NCBI RefSeq assembly: GCF_027563465.1
Contig: NZ_JAPFQA010000017.1
Coordinates: 58,264 to 122,263, forward strand
Direction of reading: 5' to 3'
Origin: Mesorhizobium qingshengii
Lineage (GTDB): Bacteria > Pseudomonadota > Alphaproteobacteria > Rhizobiales > Rhizobiaceae
Length of the DNA: 64,000 nucleotides
The notes beneath the pieces were generated by a model that was given only the letters and a program-made list of their open reading frames with translations, ran no database searches and had not been told where the DNA came from. Both the position numbers and the translations under genes were made by a program. Shown here piece after piece: positions 51,490-60,432 of the stretch (position 1 is its first letter; each line of letters starts with the position of its first letter).

Positions 51490-52658
51490 GAGGCGCTGGC
51501 GAGCGACTTCGGCCGATGGTCGCCGGCGATGGTCTCGCCGAACGGGCCGGTGTTGACGGACGAGCCGGCGGCCTTCACCGGATGATCGGTCGGCAGTTTC
51601 GGCAGCACCAGCTCACCGAAGCGGTAGGCTTCTTCCAGGTGCGGGTAGCCCGACAGGATGAAGGTGTCGATGCCGAGGCGCCGATATTCATCGATGCGCT
51701 CGGCGATCGTGTCGGGGTCACCGACAAGCGCCGTCCCGGCGCCGCCGCGCACCAGGCCGACCCCGGCCCACAGATTGGGCGCGATCTCGAGCTTGGCGCG
51801 GTTGCCGCCATGCAGCGCGCTCATCCGCGCCTGGCCGACCGAATCCATGCGGGCAAAGACCTTCTGCGCCGAGGCGATGGTCGCATCGTCGAGCCGGCTG
51901 ATCAGGCTGTCCGCCGCGGCCCAGGCCTCCTCGGTCGTTTCGCGCGCAATGACATGCAGGCGAATGCCGAAGGAGAGCTTGCGGCCGGCCTTCTCGGCCA
52001 GCGCACGCACGCCGTCCAGCTTGCGCTCGACATCGGCGGGAGGCTCGCCCCAGGTCAGGTATTTGTCTATCTCTTGCGCCGCCACCACGGATCCGGCTTC
52101 GGACGAGCCACCGAAATAGAGCGGCGGGTATGGCGTCTGCACCGGCGGAAACAGCAGCCGGCCGTCTTCGATATGGAAATGCCTGCCTTCGTGCTCGACC
52201 GTCTCGCCACGCAGCAAGCGCTTGTAGATCCGCAGGAATTCCTGCGTCACCTCATAGCGCTCGGCATGCGACTGGAAGATGCCGTCGCCCTTGTTCTCGA
52301 GCGGGTCGCCGCCGGTCACCACATTGATCAGCAGGCGCCCGTTGGAGATGCGGTCGAGCGTCGCCGTCATGCGCGCAGCGAGCGTCGGCGACTGCAGGCC
52401 CGGCCGGACGGCGACAAGGAAGCGCAGCCGCTCGGTCAGCGGCGCCAGCGCCGATGCGATCACCCAGGAATCCTCGCACGACCGGCCGGTCGGCAACAGC
52501 GCGCCATAGTAGCCGAGCGTGTCAGCGGCCTTCGCCACTTGCGTCAGGTAGGGCAGATCGACCGATCTGCCGCCCTCGGCGGTGCCGAGATAGCGGCTGT
52601 CGCCATGCGTCGGCAGAAACCAGAGAACCTTGATGCGGTCCGGAATGTCGCGGCTCAT
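51486..52658 (-). CDS. ssuD: FMNH2-dependent alkanesulfonate monooxygenase
   Basis: A 390-residue luciferase-like enzyme that cleaves C-S bonds of alkanesulfonates, giving sulfite and an aldehyde. SsuD hallmarks include KVLWFLPTHGDSRYLG at the start, GYYGALLPTGRSCEDSWV, RPGLQSPTLAARM, NVVTGGDP and PPLYFGGSS. C-terminal HPVKAAGSSVNTGPFGE is typical of rhizobial versions. First gene of the leftward operon that ends with the FMN reductase. Confidence 0.9.
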   Translation of the reverse strand: MSRDIPDRIKVLWFLPTHGDSRYLGTAEGGRSVDLPYLTQVAKAADTLGYYGALLPTGRSCEDSWVIASALAPLTERLRFLVAVRPGLQSPTLAARMTATLDRISNGRLLINVVTGGDPLENKGDGIFQSHAERYEVTQEFLRIYKRLLRGETVEHEGRHFHIEDGRLLFPPVQTPYPPLYFGGSSEAGSVVAAQEIDKYLTWGEPPADVERKLDGVRALAEKAGRKLSFGIRLHVIARETTEEAWAAADSLISRLDDATIASAQKVFARMDSVGQARMSALHGGNRAKLEIAPNLWAGVGLVRGGAGTALVGDPDTIAERIDEYRRLGIDTFILSGYPHLEEAYRFGELVLPKLPTDHPVKAAGSSVNTGPFGETIAGDHRPKSLASAS

Positions 52659-53021
52659 GGCCTGTCTCCCGTCGTCTTGTGGCGGTGGCTGGCTATGCCT
52701 GACGGGATTGAGGGCGGGCGAACAAAAGTAGGCATGGCGTGGTCCTGTCGAGGGGAAAACCAGATCGCCCGTGCAGATTGCTTATTCTATAAATTCTGTA
52801 GAGTTAGTTTATTCTAAATCCGGCGACACAATTGGAAATTCTCTCCGCCCGATCGAAACTGATTGGCTGCCAGGCGTTGCTCGGGCGACAAGCGCGCCGA
52901 ACGCGGCGCTCGTCGAGATGCCGGAACGCCCTGCCGATCGGCGACGTCAGTGATGCCCGGCTTAAGTGCTTTCTGGTTTACATTCCAAGGCTTGACGAGA
53001 TTCAGCATTCCCCCTGAATGG
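52659..53021. other. Promoter region of organosulfur operon and non-coding flank
   Basis: The first 170 bases should hold the ssuD promoter. They include an AT-rich block at 52780-52820 with TATTCTATAAA (52783-52793) and TTAG-tttatt-CTAA (52804-52817). From about 52850 to 53021 the sequence shows no convincing gene on either strand and borders a transposase remnant, so it may be leftover DNA from IS loss. Confidence 0.5.
52783..52793. promoter_or_regulatory. Shared 11-bp motif TATTCTATAAA upstream of ssuD
   Basis: Identical in 11 bases to the element before sfnG, in the other orientation. It lies about 125-135 bases upstream of the ssuD start, beside a TTAG-N6-CTAA inverted repeat. LysR-type regulators such as CysB-like proteins control related operons, but no such regulator gene is visible in the window. 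Confidence 0.35.
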
Positions 53022-53150
53022 CGCCACCTAATCGAGAACTTCTTCGCCAAACTCAAGGAATTCAAGCGTATCGCCATGCGCGCCGACAAAACTGATCAGA
53101 GCTTCGCTGCCTTCATCAATCTCACAGCCGCCGTCATAAACTCACGCTGA
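53022..53150 (+). pseudogene. C-terminal remnant of an IS5-family transposase
   Basis: The frame encodes RHLIENFFAKLKEFKRIAMR followed by ADKTDQSFAAFINLTAAVIN and a stop. This is the conserved end of IS5/IS427-group DDE transposases (RHLIENFF-x-KLK-x-FRR-x-A-x-R-x-DKT). The rest of the transposase and terminal inverted repeats are not visible, so this is an inactive stub 13 bases from the end of the ATP-grasp gene. Confidence 0.75.
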
Positions 53151-53163
53151 ATCTCAACAAGCC

Positions 53164-54186
53164 TCAGCCCGGCAGGCTTTGCAGGGGTAGTTTTTCGACT
53201 GGATGAACCGGCGCCGGATCGCCTTCTCTTGTGAACTTTGCCAGAAGCGCGTCGGCGTAGAGCCGGGCGAGCCCGGTGTGGCGCCGCCGCAAGTAATCCG
53301 AATGATCGAGGCGCCACAGCCGCTCGATGTCCGCCATGAGCGCCGGGTTGCTCCACTTGGCATAGCCGCCCGCCGAATAGACGGTGATTTCGCCGGCAAA
53401 CAGCCGCTCGTCGGTGACCAGAAAATCGACCCTGATATAGTCGAGATCGCCGGCGATGCGCGGGGCGATGATGGCTGCCTGGCGAATGAATTCGACGAGG
53501 CGTGGCGTGACCGGCAGCGCCTGATCCTCCCGCGGATAGTCGATATCGCGCCCCGGCAAGGGATTGCCATTCGCATCGAACAGGCGCGACTTCAGCGCTT
53601 TCTTGTCCTCGGCCCGAACATGGCAGACAACGCCGCTGCAGACCTGAACCTTGATTTCGGTGGCGATCTTGCCGCCACTTAAAGGCAGCGCCTCCTCGAC
53701 AAACGCCTCCGGCACGATCGGCCGGTAGGCCCATTCGCCGAAGCGGCGCCCGTGCCGCTTGCCCAGCCAGCGCTTCATCTTGCGCAGGATCGTGGCGCGA
53801 TCCGGCTCGCCGCCGGAAACAAGGACGTTCATGTCGCAGCCATGGTTGGCCTTGACCATCACTTCGCCGGCCAACAGCGAGGACGGGATGTCGTCAGGGT
53901 CACGACCGCGCCACAAGGTCTCGGGCACCGGCAGTTCCGGGCAGACGCGGCGGATGTAATCCTTGGCGGCGAGCTTGTCCGACAGCGTGACGAACAGCGG
54001 ATTGTGGTCGATCACTTTTCGCCACAGCATGCGTTCGTTGTAGCGTTCCGGCGCGGCGGGATTGGGCATGTAGCCAAGCCGCTTGAAAAACCGGATGACG
54101 AGAACCGGATGGCGGATCGTGATCAGCAGCCGCGCCACTGCCAGAACGAGGCGGTGCCTTGACGAAAGCTCGGCATTCGTCCTCAT
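53164..54186 (-). CDS. TupA-like ATP-grasp protein
   Basis: A 340-residue member of the TupA-like ATP-grasp family (PF14305), named from teichuronopeptide synthesis. Such enzymes join a carboxylate to an amine using ATP, often on surface polymers. Visible: NERMLWRKVIDHNPLFVTLSDKLAAKDYIR (partial: NPLFVTLSDKLAAKDY), EVMVKANHGCDMN, IKVQVCSGVVCHV, and metal-site DYIRVDFLVTDERLFAGEITVYSAGG (given as VDFLV and GEITVYSAGG). It stands alone beside IS debris, opposite in direction to the diol-dehydratase operon. The substrate is unknown. Confidence 0.8.
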   Translation of the reverse strand: MRTNAELSSRHRLVLAVARLLITIRHPVLVIRFFKRLGYMPNPAAPERYNERMLWRKVIDHNPLFVTLSDKLAAKDYIRRVCPELPVPETLWRGRDPDDIPSSLLAGEVMVKANHGCDMNVLVSGGEPDRATILRKMKRWLGKRHGRRFGEWAYRPIVPEAFVEEALPLSGGKIATEIKVQVCSGVVCHVRAEDKKALKSRLFDANGNPLPGRDIDYPREDQALPVTPRLVEFIRQAAIIAPRIAGDLDYIRVDFLVTDERLFAGEITVYSAGGYAKWSNPALMADIERLWRLDHSDYLRRRHTGLARLYADALLAKFTREGDPAPVHPVEKLPLQSLPG

Positions 54187-54568
54187 CTCAGGCGTTCACG
54201 CCCCGACGAGAATTCCGCCGCAGCCGATCCGATTGCTTCACCACGGTTGTGCACCCCTGCCCCGTCCCAGCTAAACACCAACCTCGCGTGGCCAGCAAGG
54301 TCGCGACGCGCGGACCGAGCCACAGCCTGCTATTTCGTTGCGGACCGGCAACATCCCTGGTTCTCGGCTCAGTTTCGAGGGATTTGCTCTGGTCCGAACG
54401 TTTCTGGCCGGGACCACAGAAACTGGCGAGCGCCGCCCCGACACAATAGCGGCTTCGTTCTAGAAGGGGATATGAACGAGCCGCATATCGTTTGGCGACC
54501 GTCTATCCAGGCCATTGTGTGAAGAGTGGGCATTCACTAGTCTTTCGGCCGGGTCGAGGATCGCACGC
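54187..54568. other. Divergent regulatory region before diol dehydratase operon
   Basis: A 382-base gap between the ATP-grasp gene and the diol dehydratase operon. No cobalamin-riboswitch B12 box was seen on reading it. It holds one short open frame with a good ribosome-binding site (listed separately) and nothing else with coding character. The operon promoter must lie here. Confidence 0.5.
54472..54522 (+). CDS. Possible 16-residue leader peptide
   Basis: ATG preceded at 4-5 bases by AAGGGG opens a 16-codon frame (MNEPHIVWRPSIQAIV, stop TGA), ending 46 bases before the diol dehydratase start. The close, purine-rich ribosome-binding site is the only positive evidence. It may be a translational leader or chance. 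Confidence 0.25.
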   Translation: MNEPHIVWRPSIQAIV

Positions 54569-56839
54569 ATGACGCCGAAACTGAACCGCTGGAAGCGCTT
54601 CGCCGACTGGGATGAGCGGCCGTTGCGCCTGGACAAGTTTGCGGCGGAAGACCCCGCCAACGGCTTCTCCGCCTTCTCCAGCCCGGCCGATCCCAAACCA
54701 GGCATCGGCATCACGGGCGGGCGGGTCGTGTCCCTCGATGGGGTGCTCGAACACGACTACGACATGATCGACCGCTTCATTGCCCGCCATCACATCGATT
54801 CGGACGTGGCGCCTGAAGCAATGGCGCTGGACTCGGCGACGGTCGCGCGCTGGCTGGTCGACATGAACGTGCCGCGCGAAAAGCTGGTGCGGCTCGCGCA
54901 TGGCATGACACCGGCGAAACTCGCCGAGGTGGTGTCGCAGCTCAACGCGCTGGAGATCGCCTTCGCCTACTCGAAGATGCGGGCACGCAAGACGCCGGGC
55001 AACCAGGCGCACGTCACCAACGCCAAGGACGACCCGCTCCAGCTCGCCGCCGATGCCGCGACCGCCGTCGCCTTTGGCTTCGACGAGATCGAAACGACGA
55101 TGCGCGTGTCGCGCAACGCCTGGTCCAACGCGGTGGCGTGCGCGGTGGGCGGCGCGGTCGGCCGCTGGGGAACGCTGTTCCAGTGCTCCAGCGAGGAAGC
55201 CGAAGAGCTGCGCATCGCCATGGCCGGCTTTACGTCCTACGCCGAGACCGTTTCCGTGTACGGCACCGAGAAATCGTTCACCGATGGGGACGACACGCCA
55301 TGGTCCAAGGCATTCCTCGCCGCCGCCTATGCCTCGCGCGGCGTCAAGATGCGCTGCACGTCCGGTGCCGGCTCCGAGTTGCTGATGGGCTTCCATGAAG
55401 CGAAATCGCTGCTCTACCTGGAGGCGCGCTGCCTCTGCCTGCAGCGTGGCATGGGGGTCCAGGGCACGCAAAATGGCGGCATCGACGGAGCGCCGTTGAC
55501 CGCCACGATTCCCGGCGGCGTCCGCGAACTGATGGCCGAGAACCTCATCGCCGTCTGGCTCGATCTCGAATGCGCATCGGGCAATGACGCGCGCTCCACC
55601 GAATCGGAAATACGCGTCGGCGCCAAGATCCTTCCCTACCTGATTGCCGGCTCGGACCTGATCTGCTCCGGGATGGGATCGATCCTGAAATACGACAATT
55701 CGTTCAACCCGTCGCTGATCAACGGCGAGGAGCTGGAAGACTATCTGGTGCTGCAGCGGGATTTCGAGGCCGATGGCGGGCTGACGCCGCTGCCCGAGTC
55801 GCGCGCGATCGAATTGCGCGAGCGGGCGGTGGAGGCGATCGCCGCCGTGTTCGAGGAGCTCGGCCTGTCGACGCCGACCGAGGACATGAAGACCAGTGTG
55901 GTCTACGCCTCCGGCTCCGACGATACGCGCAGCCTGATGCCGCGCGACGTGTCCTTCATCAGCGAGGCCATCAAGGAGCGCGGCATCACCGTGATCGACG
56001 TGGTCAAGGCGTTGGCCAACCGCGGTTTCCGGGAAGAGGCCGAGAACCTCCTGAACGTGGTGAAGCTGCGCCTTTCCGGCGACTATCTCCAGACCTCGGC
56101 CATGATCCGCAACGGGCGGATCGTCAGCGCGGTGAACGATCCCAACGACTATCTCGGCCCCGGCTCCGGCTATCGCGTGTCCGAAGAACGGCGCCTGCAG
56201 CTCAACGACATCCGTGACGTGCTGGATCAGAAGGAGGTGCTGCGCTCGGAAGCCCTGCACGAGAAGGACGAGGCAAGGCACATCCGCTATCGCAACCTTG
56301 GGCCTGCGGCCAGCGGGTCGACAAACGACGACGTGGTCATCGGCATCAGCCCGGCCTTCGGGTTGAAGCTTTACCGGACGACGGCCGGACACAGGCTTTC
56401 CGAAGTGCTTGGCGCGATGCTCGATGCAATTCGCGCGCGCGGGCTCAAGGCGCGTGTCGTTCGCTTCCGCCATACGGCCGATACGTCCTTCCTCGGCCTG
56501 TCCGCCGCGCGGCTTGCCGGCAGCGGCATCGGCATCGGCATCCAGGCCAAGGGCACGGCCGTCATCCATCAGCGTGACCGCCAGCCGCACAACAATCTGG
56601 AACTGTTTTCCAATGCGCCGATCACCAGGCTCGAGCACTATCGCGCGCTCGGCGCCAATGCGGCGGCCTATGCGCTTGGCGAAATGCCGGAGCCTATCGT
56701 CGTGCCGCAGCGAGGCGAGGCCATGGGGTCCCGCTACCATGCCCGCGTCGCCCTGATCTACGCCATCGAAACCGGACTGACCGAGGCTGGTGCGGCTCCC
56801 GAAGAGGTCGATGTCACCCTGACGGGGGTGAAATCGTGA
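54569..56839 (+). CDS. B12-dependent diol/glycerol dehydratase, fused large and medium subunits
   Basis: A 756-residue adenosylcobalamin enzyme. Residues 1 to about 555 match the PduC/DhaB1 large subunit TIM barrel (KRWKRF-like NRWKRFADWDERPLRLDKF; NQAHVTNAKDDPLQLAADAATA; GSGAELLMGFHEAKSLLYLEARC, in part). From about 590 onward it matches the medium subunit (DDVVIGISPAFGL, GSGIGIGIQAKGTAVIHQRD, PHNNLELFSNAP). The two chains are separate genes in enterobacteria. It should dehydrate a vicinal diol or amino-alcohol-like substrate to an aldehyde. ATG 54569 follows GAGG at 9 bases. It overlaps the small-subunit start by 4 bases. No reactivase or microcompartment genes occur in the window. Confidence 0.9.
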   Translation: MTPKLNRWKRFADWDERPLRLDKFAAEDPANGFSAFSSPADPKPGIGITGGRVVSLDGVLEHDYDMIDRFIARHHIDSDVAPEAMALDSATVARWLVDMNVPREKLVRLAHGMTPAKLAEVVSQLNALEIAFAYSKMRARKTPGNQAHVTNAKDDPLQLAADAATAVAFGFDEIETTMRVSRNAWSNAVACAVGGAVGRWGTLFQCSSEEAEELRIAMAGFTSYAETVSVYGTEKSFTDGDDTPWSKAFLAAAYASRGVKMRCTSGAGSELLMGFHEAKSLLYLEARCLCLQRGMGVQGTQNGGIDGAPLTATIPGGVRELMAENLIAVWLDLECASGNDARSTESEIRVGAKILPYLIAGSDLICSGMGSILKYDNSFNPSLINGEELEDYLVLQRDFEADGGLTPLPESRAIELRERAVEAIAAVFEELGLSTPTEDMKTSVVYASGSDDTRSLMPRDVSFISEAIKERGITVIDVVKALANRGFREEAENLLNVVKLRLSGDYLQTSAMIRNGRIVSAVNDPNDYLGPGSGYRVSEERRLQLNDIRDVLDQKEVLRSEALHEKDEARHIRYRNLGPAASGSTNDDVVIGISPAFGLKLYRTTAGHRLSEVLGAMLDAIRARGLKARVVRFRHTADTSFLGLSAARLAGSGIGIGIQAKGTAVIHQRDRQPHNNLELFSNAPITRLEHYRALGANAAAYALGEMPEPIVVPQRGEAMGSRYHARVALIYAIETGLTEAGAAPEEVDVTLTGVKS

Positions 56840-57255
56840 CCCGGACGCGCGCCGACTATCCGCTCGCCGAAACCCAGCCCGGCGCCGTCACCGGCAAGCA
56901 TGGCAAGGCGCTTCCGGAGATAACGCTGGATGCGGTGCTTGCCGGCGAGGTGACGATGGAGGACCTTCGCATCACGCCGCAAGCGCTGCAGGCCCAGGCT
57001 GACGTCGCGCGCGATGTCGGACGGCCGACACTGGCCCTCAACTTCGAGCGCGGGGCGGAGTTGGTCGAGGTGCCGCAGGACTTCATCATGCAGGTCTACG
57101 AACTGCTGCGCCCCGGCCGCGCCAAGTCCAAGGAAGAATTGCTCGAGGCCGCCGCCACGATGCGCGACACCTACCAGGCCGAGCGCATCGCCCGTTTCAT
57201 CGAAGAAGCCGCCGAGACCTATGCGGCGCGCGGCCTTTTCACGTTCCGCTTCTGA
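56836..57255 (+). CDS. Diol/glycerol dehydratase small subunit
   Basis: A 139-residue PduE/DhaB3-like small subunit of the B12-dependent dehydratase. Recognisable phrases: SPSGKPLDEITLDAVLAGEVT-like ALPEITLDAVLAGEVTMEDLRI, ALQAQADVARDVGRPTLALNFERGAELV (in part: QAQADVARDVGRPTLA) and ALRPGRAKSKEELL-like LRPGRAKSKEELL. Start is GTG (56836), overlapping the fused large-medium gene, so the heterodimer is made in equal amounts. Confidence 0.9.
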   Translation: MTRTRADYPLAETQPGAVTGKHGKALPEITLDAVLAGEVTMEDLRITPQALQAQADVARDVGRPTLALNFERGAELVEVPQDFIMQVYELLRPGRAKSKEELLEAAATMRDTYQAERIARFIEEAAETYAARGLFTFRF

Positions 57256-57264
57256 AAGGACCGC

Positions 57265-57963
57265 ATGAGCTGGAAAACCGGATTCCGTTCGCTCTACTAC
57301 CTCGGCGCGCCCGAGCCGGATGATCCGGTGCTGGTGCCGGCGCAAACCGCCATCCTGGTCATCGATGTTCAGAACACCTACCTGGAGCGGCCGGATCGCG
57401 CGTCGCTTTCGCCGCAGGAACAGCACCGCTACGACCTGTGGACGCCGTTCCACGAGCGCATGCACGGCACGGTCGTACCGAACACGGCAAGATTGTTGGC
57501 GCTGGCACGGCAAAATGGCATCGAATGCCTTTTCGCCCGCATCGCCTGCCACACCCAGGACGGGCGCGACCGCTCGCTCTCCCAGAAAATGCCGGGCTGG
57601 AACAATTTGCTGCTGCCGAAGAACGACGCGCCGTCGCAGCTCGTTGCCGAACTTCAGCCGGCCGGCGACGAAATCGTGGTGACCAAGACCACCGATTCAG
57701 CGCTGACAGGGACGAACCTGCGCCTGATCCTCCACAATCTCGGCATCAGGAATGTCATCTGCTGCGGCATCTTCACGGACCAATGCGTGTCTTCGACGGT
57801 GCGCAGCCTGGCGGATGAGAGCTATGCCGTCATCGTGCTCGAGGATTGCTGCGCGGCGGCAACCGAGGAGCTTCATCGCAAGGAGCTCGAAATCATCAAC
57901 ATGATCTACTGCCACGTGATGTCGAGCGGTGAGCTTTGCAAAATCATGGCCTTGGCAAAGTGA
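57265..57963 (+). CDS. Isochorismatase-family cysteine hydrolase
   Basis: A 232-residue hydrolase with the family triad D34 (LVIDVQNTYL), K141 (VVTKTTDSAL) and C174 (IFTDQCVSSTVRSL). Related enzymes split amides, carbamoyl groups or isochorismate. It lies 9 bases after the dehydratase small subunit and 97 bases before an APC permease, so it probably acts on a related nitrogenous substrate, perhaps releasing ammonia. The reaction is not determinable. Confidence 0.85.
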   Translation: MSWKTGFRSLYYLGAPEPDDPVLVPAQTAILVIDVQNTYLERPDRASLSPQEQHRYDLWTPFHERMHGTVVPNTARLLALARQNGIECLFARIACHTQDGRDRSLSQKMPGWNNLLLPKNDAPSQLVAELQPAGDEIVVTKTTDSALTGTNLRLILHNLGIRNVICCGIFTDQCVSSTVRSLADESYAVIVLEDCCAAATEELHRKELEIINMIYCHVMSSGELCKIMALAK

Positions 57964-58060
57964 CGCTGCGTCCGTAGTGTCATGGCGGCACTCGCAGGCC
58001 GGGACACATCGGCCGCCAAGTGCGGGGAACTGCATACAGCTGTCACAATGGAGAGGCTTC

Positions 58061-59587
58061 ATGGCCATCGAAACTGCACGCGGGACGATCGACGTCTCGA
58101 AGAGTAACAGCATCAACCTTTTGCACTCGAAGGCCGTGGGGCTCGCGGGAGTGCTCTTCCTGGCCGTCACCGGCGCGGCGCCAATGTCGGCGATGCTGGG
58201 CAATGTCCCGTTCGCGGCCGGCTACGGCATCGGCAAATACACGCCGGCCGCCTTCCTGATGGCGACGATCGTACTGACCATCTTCTCGGTCGGCTATGCC
58301 GCGATGGCATCGCGCGTCTCGTCCGTCGGCGGCTTCTACTCCTTCATCAGCCAGGGGCTCGGCCGTGAGGTCGGCATGTCGGCGGGCATAGGCTCGCTCG
58401 CCTGCTACTCGCTGTTCGAGGCCTCGCTCACCGGGTTGTTCGCATTTTTCGGCAATCTGTGGATTTCCCAGCATTTCGGCATCAACGTACCCTGGATCGT
58501 CCTGGCGCTCGCCATGATCGTGGTCATTGCCGCACTTGCCTACCGCGACGTGAAGCTGTCGGCGCGGCTGCTCGGAATAGCCCTCATTCTTGAAGTGATC
58601 ATGCTGGTGATCTTCTCGCTGGGTGTGCTCTTCGCCCATGGCGGGACGAATTTTTCCGGTGACTCGCTGAATGTGTTCAAGGTGTTCACGCCTGTCGCCG
58701 AGCAGACAGTCGGAACCGTGGCCATACCCGCGGGTGCCGCGGCCGTCGGCATCTTCATGGCTTTCTGGTCGTGGGTCGGCTTCGAGATGGCGCCGAACTA
58801 TGCGGAGGAATCCCGCGATCCGAAGCGCATCATTCCGCAGTCGCTGTTGATTTCGGTGATTGGCCTTGGCCTGTTCTACACCTTCGTCAGCTGGTGCGCG
58901 GTGGCGGCCTATCCTACCGAGGCCGACATGGTGGCCAAGGCATTCTCCGACGGGGTGAATTTCTTCCTGACGCCCATCCAGACTTTTGTCGGCGGCTGGG
59001 GCTACCAGCTGATGTCGCTTCTCATCCTGACCAGCTCCTTCGCCTGCGGCATGGCCTTCCACAACACCGCTTCCCGCTATTTGTACTCGCTGGCACGCGA
59101 AGGCGTCCTGCCACAGGCGATCGCGGAGACGCATGACCACCACAAGAGCCCCCACAAGGCCTCGGCGCTGCAGTCGGTGCTGGCGGCGGTCTGGGTCCTG
59201 CTCTACGGTCTGGCCTACGGCTTCGACGATCCGTCGGGACAGGCCTGGCTTGGCGTCTATACGCTGTTTGCGGTGCTTGGCACGGGACTGTTGCTGGTGC
59301 TGCAGGCCGTTGTCTCGCTGGCGATCTACATGTGGTTCAAGAAGAACGGCGGCGGCAACATGCTGACGACGGTCATCGCGCCGCTGATCTCGCTGATTGT
59401 CCAGCTGATCCTCGTCTACACGCTGGTGGCCAATCTCGCGACGCTCGGCGGCACCAATGGTTTCGCCAGGAGCATCCCCTATGTCGGGCTTGCGATCCTT
59501 ATCGTCGGCCTGATCTGGGGCTTCGTGCTGAAGTCCGCCAATCCCAAGGCGTACCAGAACATCGGTCACATGGTGAACGAAGGCTAG
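58061..59587 (+). CDS. APC-family amino acid/amine permease
   Basis: A 508-residue inner-membrane transporter with about twelve to fourteen hydrophobic segments. It has the APC consensus near TM1 (GLAGVLFLAVTGAAPMSAMLGNVP, in part GAAPMSAMLGN) and in TM3 (SSVGGFYSFISQGLGREVG), followed by FEMAPNYAEESRDPKRIIP. ATG 58061 has GGAGAGG at a good distance; an upstream ATG is discounted. Likely imports the amino compound processed by the neighbouring enzymes. Confidence 0.88.
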   Translation: MAIETARGTIDVSKSNSINLLHSKAVGLAGVLFLAVTGAAPMSAMLGNVPFAAGYGIGKYTPAAFLMATIVLTIFSVGYAAMASRVSSVGGFYSFISQGLGREVGMSAGIGSLACYSLFEASLTGLFAFFGNLWISQHFGINVPWIVLALAMIVVIAALAYRDVKLSARLLGIALILEVIMLVIFSLGVLFAHGGTNFSGDSLNVFKVFTPVAEQTVGTVAIPAGAAAVGIFMAFWSWVGFEMAPNYAEESRDPKRIIPQSLLISVIGLGLFYTFVSWCAVAAYPTEADMVAKAFSDGVNFFLTPIQTFVGGWGYQLMSLLILTSSFACGMAFHNTASRYLYSLAREGVLPQAIAETHDHHKSPHKASALQSVLAAVWVLLYGLAYGFDDPSGQAWLGVYTLFAVLGTGLLLVLQAVVSLAIYMWFKKNGGGNMLTTVIAPLISLIVQLILVYTLVANLATLGGTNGFARSIPYVGLAILIVGLIWGFVLKSANPKAYQNIGHMVNEG

Positions 59588-59617
59588 GGCATCCATCGCC
59601 CTGGATTTCTTGCGGCA

Positions 59618-59646
59618 ACGGGGACGGAGGATCACTCTGTCCCCGT
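59618..59646 (+). terminator. Terminator-like hairpin after permease gene
   Basis: Inverted repeat ACGGGGAC...GTCCCCGT with inner GAG/CTC pairing, followed by CTCATTTT. It lies 31 bases after the permease stop and 22 bases before the SDR start, so it may reduce read-through into the SDR gene. Confidence 0.55.
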
Positions 59647-59667
59647 CTCATTTTGGAGCTTCAAGTC

Positions 59668-60432
59668 ATGACCCAGTCTTTGAAGGATCGGTCCGTCGTC
59701 GTCACCGGCGGATCGAAAGGCATCGGCAAGGGCATAGCGCGGGTGTTCGCACTCTCGGGCGCCAAGGTCGTCATCATCGCGCGCCACATCGACCAGGCCG
59801 AAGCCGCGGCCGCCGAAATCGGCCACGGCACCTTCGGCGTGGCTGGTGACGTCACTTCGCTTGCCAGCGTCGAGGCCGCGTTCGCGGCGGCAGCCGCGAG
59901 AAACGGGGGCATCGACGTGTTATGCGCCAATGCCGGTATTTTCCCGCAGGCGCGGCTCGAGGACATGAGCTCGGAACAATGGGACGAGGTCGTCGACACC
60001 AACCTCAAGGGCACCTTCCACGCGGTCAAGGCGGCGGTTCCCTATCTCAAGACGTCCGGCCAGGGCCGCATCGTGCTGACGTCGTCGATCACCGGCCCGA
60101 TCACCGGTTTCCCCGGCTGGTCGCACTACGGCGCCACCAAGGCGGGGCAGCTCGGCTTCATGCGCACGGCCTGCATCGAGCTGGCGAAATACGGCATCAC
60201 CGTCAACGCCGTCATGCCGGGCAACATCATCACCGAGGGCCTTGTCGGCCTGGGCGAGGCCTACCAGAAGACCATGGCCGCCTCGATCCCGCTCAAGCGG
60301 CTCGGGACCGTGGAAGACATCGGCCACGCCGCGCTTTACTTTGCGTCGAAGGAAGCAGGCTACGTGACCGGGCAGACAATCATCGTCGACGGCGGCCAGA
60401 TCCTGCCGGAGAGCCTGGAGGCACTGGGATAG
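59668..60432 (+). CDS. Short-chain dehydrogenase/reductase
   Basis: A 254-residue FabG-like SDR: cofactor loop TGGSKGIG (13-20), NAG (88-90) and catalytic S140, Y154 and K158 (WSHYGATKAG), ending YVTGQTIIVDGGQILPES. R39 after the second strand (IIARH) fits NADP. It probably handles the alcohol or aldehyde product of the dehydratase pathway. The stop lies inside a perfect inverted repeat. Confidence 0.87.
   Translation: MTQSLKDRSVVVTGGSKGIGKGIARVFALSGAKVVIIARHIDQAEAAAAEIGHGTFGVAGDVTSLASVEAAFAAAAARNGGIDVLCANAGIFPQARLEDMSSEQWDEVVDTNLKGTFHAVKAAVPYLKTSGQGRIVLTSSITGPITGFPGWSHYGATKAGQLGFMRTACIELAKYGITVNAVMPGNIITEGLVGLGEAYQKTMAASIPLKRLGTVEDIGHAALYFASKEAGYVTGQTIIVDGGQILPESLEALG

Noticed and set aside
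54187..54568. Cobalamin riboswitch before the B12-dependent dehydratase
   Set aside because: No B12-box-like sequence or surrounding fold elements were found by reading both strands.
54503..56740. 745-codon open frame on the minus strand
   Set aside because: Antisense to the well-supported diol dehydratase gene; no domain, and codon bias is that of a shadow frame.
58043..59635. 530-codon open frame on the minus strand
   Set aside because: Antisense to the APC permease, whose membrane segments and consensus motifs are clear; the antisense product is an implausible string of charged residues.
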